NCBI GenBank assembly: GCA_963775125.1
Contig: CAVZHQ010000001.1
Span: 310,001 to 374,000 of the forward strand
Direction of reading: 5' to 3'
Length of the DNA: 64,000 nt
From: JAHECQ01 sp963775125
GTDB lineage: Bacteria; Actinomycetota; Acidimicrobiia; Acidimicrobiales; SZUA-35
Positions within the stretch are counted from its first letter, which is position 1; every line of letters begins with the position of its first letter. Shown piece after piece: positions 62,491-64,000 of this stretch. Position numbers and translations under genes: made by a program. The notes beneath the pieces are model-generated. The model worked only from the letters and a program-made list of their open reading frames with translations. It ran no database searches and was not told the DNA's origin.

Positions 62491-62575
62491 TGAACCGTTG
62501 TTCCCGGAGGGAGTGAGAACAACGGTCCACCTCGTGCCGGTACGTCCACTGTGCGGCGGCTGGTATGGACGTACC
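62487..62575. terminator. Two consecutive strong hairpins between convergent genes
   Basis: First: GAGGTG-CCGTTGTTC (62487-62503) with GAACAACGG-CACCTC (62517-62533), two mismatched bases between the stem parts. Second: GGTACGTCCA (62539-62548) and TGGACGTACC (62566-62575), a perfect 10-bp stem. For leftward transcription from the crotonase gene the hairpins are followed by T4-T6 runs in the repeat, so a bidirectional terminator is likely. The double structure is unusual. Confidence 0.6.
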
Positions 62576-62699
62576 AACAAAGGAAACGCTAGCAGGTGCG
62601 CAAGCGACAAGGACATCGTAAGGCCGAGGTATTTTCAGTTCTTGAGTTGACCTGGGAGAACCTGATCCGCGACGAACGAACTTGACGAAGTCTTGAGGT

Positions 62700-63523
62700 T
62701 CAGCCCTGCCCGAGCCCTTGGAAGTTGGCCGGTCGTTTCTCGAGGAACGCAGCCACGGCCTCTCGATGTTCGGGCGTGCGGTAGGCGCTCTGGAGCGCTT
62801 GCATCTCACGCTTCTGGGCGGCAGCCACGTCGGTCTCCCCCATGTTCAGGGTGAGGAGTTCCTTGACCCACAGCAGGTGGGGTGGAGCGTTTTCGGCATA
62901 GCTGCGAGCCCGGGCGAGGGCAGTGTCGAGGAGGGCGTCATCGTCGACCAGTTCGTCGATCAGACCTAGTCGATTCGCTTCGTCAGCGTCGATGATCCGC
63001 GCCGAGAGCATGAGATCGGACGCGGCGCCGAACCCGACGCGTTGGGGGAGGAACAAGGTGCTCGCCAGTTCTGGCACAACCCCGACCTTGATGAAGCGGG
63101 CGCTGAACCGGCCCGATCGGCCGGAAACGATGCGGTCGAACGGGAGGATCATGGACAATCCCATGCCGATTGCCGCCCCATTCACTGCGGCGACCATGGG
63201 CTTGCTTCGCCGGATCAGCGCAACCCAGTCCGACGCGCCGCTGTCGTCCTTCGAGTCGTCTTCCTTCGGGCGGCGGCGCGGCTCTCTCGGCTGTCCAGAC
63301 CCGCCTGGAACTCGGCGGACATGTCGGCGCCGGCACAGAACCCTCGACCGGCGCCGGTGACCACGATGGCGCCGATCGAGGGGTCGGCGTTGGCCGCTTC
63401 GATCGCAGAGACCAGCTCGCGGCTCATCTGTCGGGTCCAGGCGTTCAGCCGATCGGGACGGTTGTAGGTGATGAGCAGCACGCCATCGCGTGTCTCGGTC
63501 AGAATCTGGGTGTATGCATCCAC
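62700..63523 (-). CDS. Enoyl-CoA hydratase/isomerase (frame break)
   Basis: Crotonase fold. ATG 63523: TRDGVLLITYNRPDRLNAWTRQM, AIVVTGAGRGFCAGADMS. The frame moves between about 63267 and 63283 (net -1 or two +1). The intended linker KEDDSKDDSGASDWVALIRR then leads to KPMVAAVNGAAIGMGLSMILPFDRIVSGRSGRFSARFIKVGVVPELASTLFLPQRVG, IDADEANRLGLIDELVDDDAL and the C-terminal AFLEKRPANFQGLG. Oxyanion glycines and a glutamate (VPELAS) are present. About 273 residues when restored. Upstream of it lies pyruvate kinase, same strand. Confidence 0.83.
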
Positions 63524-63547
63524 CCAGCCGACCTTAGTGGGCGCTGC

Positions 63548-64000
63548 TCAGGGGACGCTCATCACGCGGATGGTGTCGGTTGCTCGGGCGGCCATTGCGT
63601 GCCCGGAGATGACGACGACACGGTCGCCGGAATGCAGCCCGTAGTGCTGCTTCGACGACTGGAGCGCGGCATCGATGGTGTCCCGGATGCTGGCGAGGTC
63701 GGGCTGTGCGCTGGCCGCTGAACCCCAGCTGAGGGCCAGTTGGCGAACGGCACGCTCGTCGGGGCTGTACGCAAGAATTGGCACGCGAGGCCGGAAGCGG
63801 CTGACCGAACGGACCGTGTACCCGGTGCGCGACAGACAGACGATGGCGGCAGCACCAACCTGATCGGCGACCCGTACCGCCGCCATGGTCATGGCGTCGG
63901 TGGTGACGGCTCCGAGGTCATGGGTCGGGCGCACCTCGCGGAGTTGGTGAACCTGCTCGGCCCAGTCGTCGTGGTCGAACTCGGTGTCGGCCCTCGCCGT
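63548..64000 (-). CDS. pyk: Pyruvate kinase, C-terminal part (5' end outside window)
   Basis: The frame is open to the window edge. The visible 150 residues are the C-terminal allosteric domain: TTDAMTMAAVRVADQVGAAAIVCLSRTGYTVRSVSRFRPRVPILAYSPDERAVRQLALSWG and, at the end, SGDRVVVISGHAMAARATDTIRVMSVP. The order (V-A-D-Q-x-x-A-A-A-I-V, T-x-S-G/T-G-x-T, S-R-x-R-P-x-x-P-I, G-D-x-x-V-x-x-x-G) is that of PK_C. The catalytic barrel lies beyond 64000. Confidence 0.85.
   Translation of the reverse strand, partial: TARADTEFDHDDWAEQVHQLREVRPTHDLGAVTTDAMTMAAVRVADQVGAAAIVCLSRTGYTVRSVSRFRPRVPILAYSPDERAVRQLALSWGSAASAQPDLASIRDTIDAALQSSKQHYGLHSGDRVVVISGHAMAARATDTIRVMSVP

Noticed and set aside
5581..63523. 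Programmed +1 ribosomal frameshifting as the default explanation of the frame breaks
   Set aside because: No common slippery sequence beyond a C-G step, and the breaks cluster regionally; sequence error is simpler.
1..64000. Prophage, transposon or integrase
   Set aside because: No transposase, recombinase or phage structural gene was seen; only the 3.2-8.8 kb stretch looks accessory.

Overview
The window is 64 kb of GC-rich, densely coding bacterial DNA. The gene content points to an actinobacterium, most likely of the Acidimicrobiia (Ilumatobacter/Iamia-like). The basis is inference: a FurA-KatG pair, a 13E12/DUF222-type HNH gene, glucosyl-3-phosphoglycerate synthase, LLM-type and pyridoxamine-oxidase-fold flavin/F420 proteins, many CaiB-type CoA transferases, enoyl-CoA hydratases and acyl-CoA enzymes, a MocR regulator, and a 27-codon gene resembling the tiny actinobacterial ribosomal protein bL37. 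I see no rRNA, intact tRNA, transposase, integrase, phage or CRISPR array.

Layout. 1-3.2 kb: a DMT exporter and a small operon of unknown and EthD-like proteins. 3.2-8.8 kb: an accessory stretch opening with a 28-nt fragment resembling the 3' end of a tRNA-Leu, then an ArgRS of non-actinobacterial type, unknown proteins, a MazF-type toxin-antitoxin pair with a palindromic operator, and a small PH-like protein. 8.8-12.4 kb: reverse transsulfuration (cystathionine gamma- and beta-enzymes). 12.4-17.2 kb: furA-katG, a lipoprotein, an HNH gene. 17.2-23.2 kb: amidohydrolase, two dehydrogenases, racemase-like CoA enzyme, folB-folK fusion. 23.2-33.8 kb: divergent DHPS-like protein, gpgS, TPR protein, CoA transferase, LLM, SDR, acyl-CoA dehydrogenase, SMP-30, spermidine-synthase-like membrane protein, phosphoribosyltransferase. 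34-40.5 kb: M23 peptidase and a redox group (molybdopterin oxidoreductase, thioredoxin-like lipoprotein, 3Fe-4S ferredoxin, ferredoxin reductase). 40.5-50 kb: MocR regulator, OmpA-like protein, phosphoesterase, aminopeptidase N, PfkB kinase, EAL protein. 49-64 kb: enoyl-CoA hydratases, class III aminotransferase, EngB, thioesterase, amidohydrolase, phosphohexomutase, bL37-like gene, GGDEF-EAL protein, YchF, RsmI, S4 protein and the C-terminus of pyruvate kinase.

Three observations stand out. (1) The thioredoxin-like lipoprotein at 36992-37609 has an in-frame TGA exactly where the first cysteine of CxxC belongs, with a 6-bp GC stem and 5-nt loop just downstream: a candidate selenoprotein (UxxC). 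(2) At least eight genes end in a short tandem duplication (9-19 bp unit, 2-4 copies) that includes the stop codon, so stop codons are serially repeated. (3) Twenty-one genes, including the universal ychF and rsmI, carry reading-frame breaks. Nearly all are net +1, and most can be repaired by removing one G that follows a C. Assembly error is the likeliest cause, and these genes are annotated as full-length CDS with the break noted.
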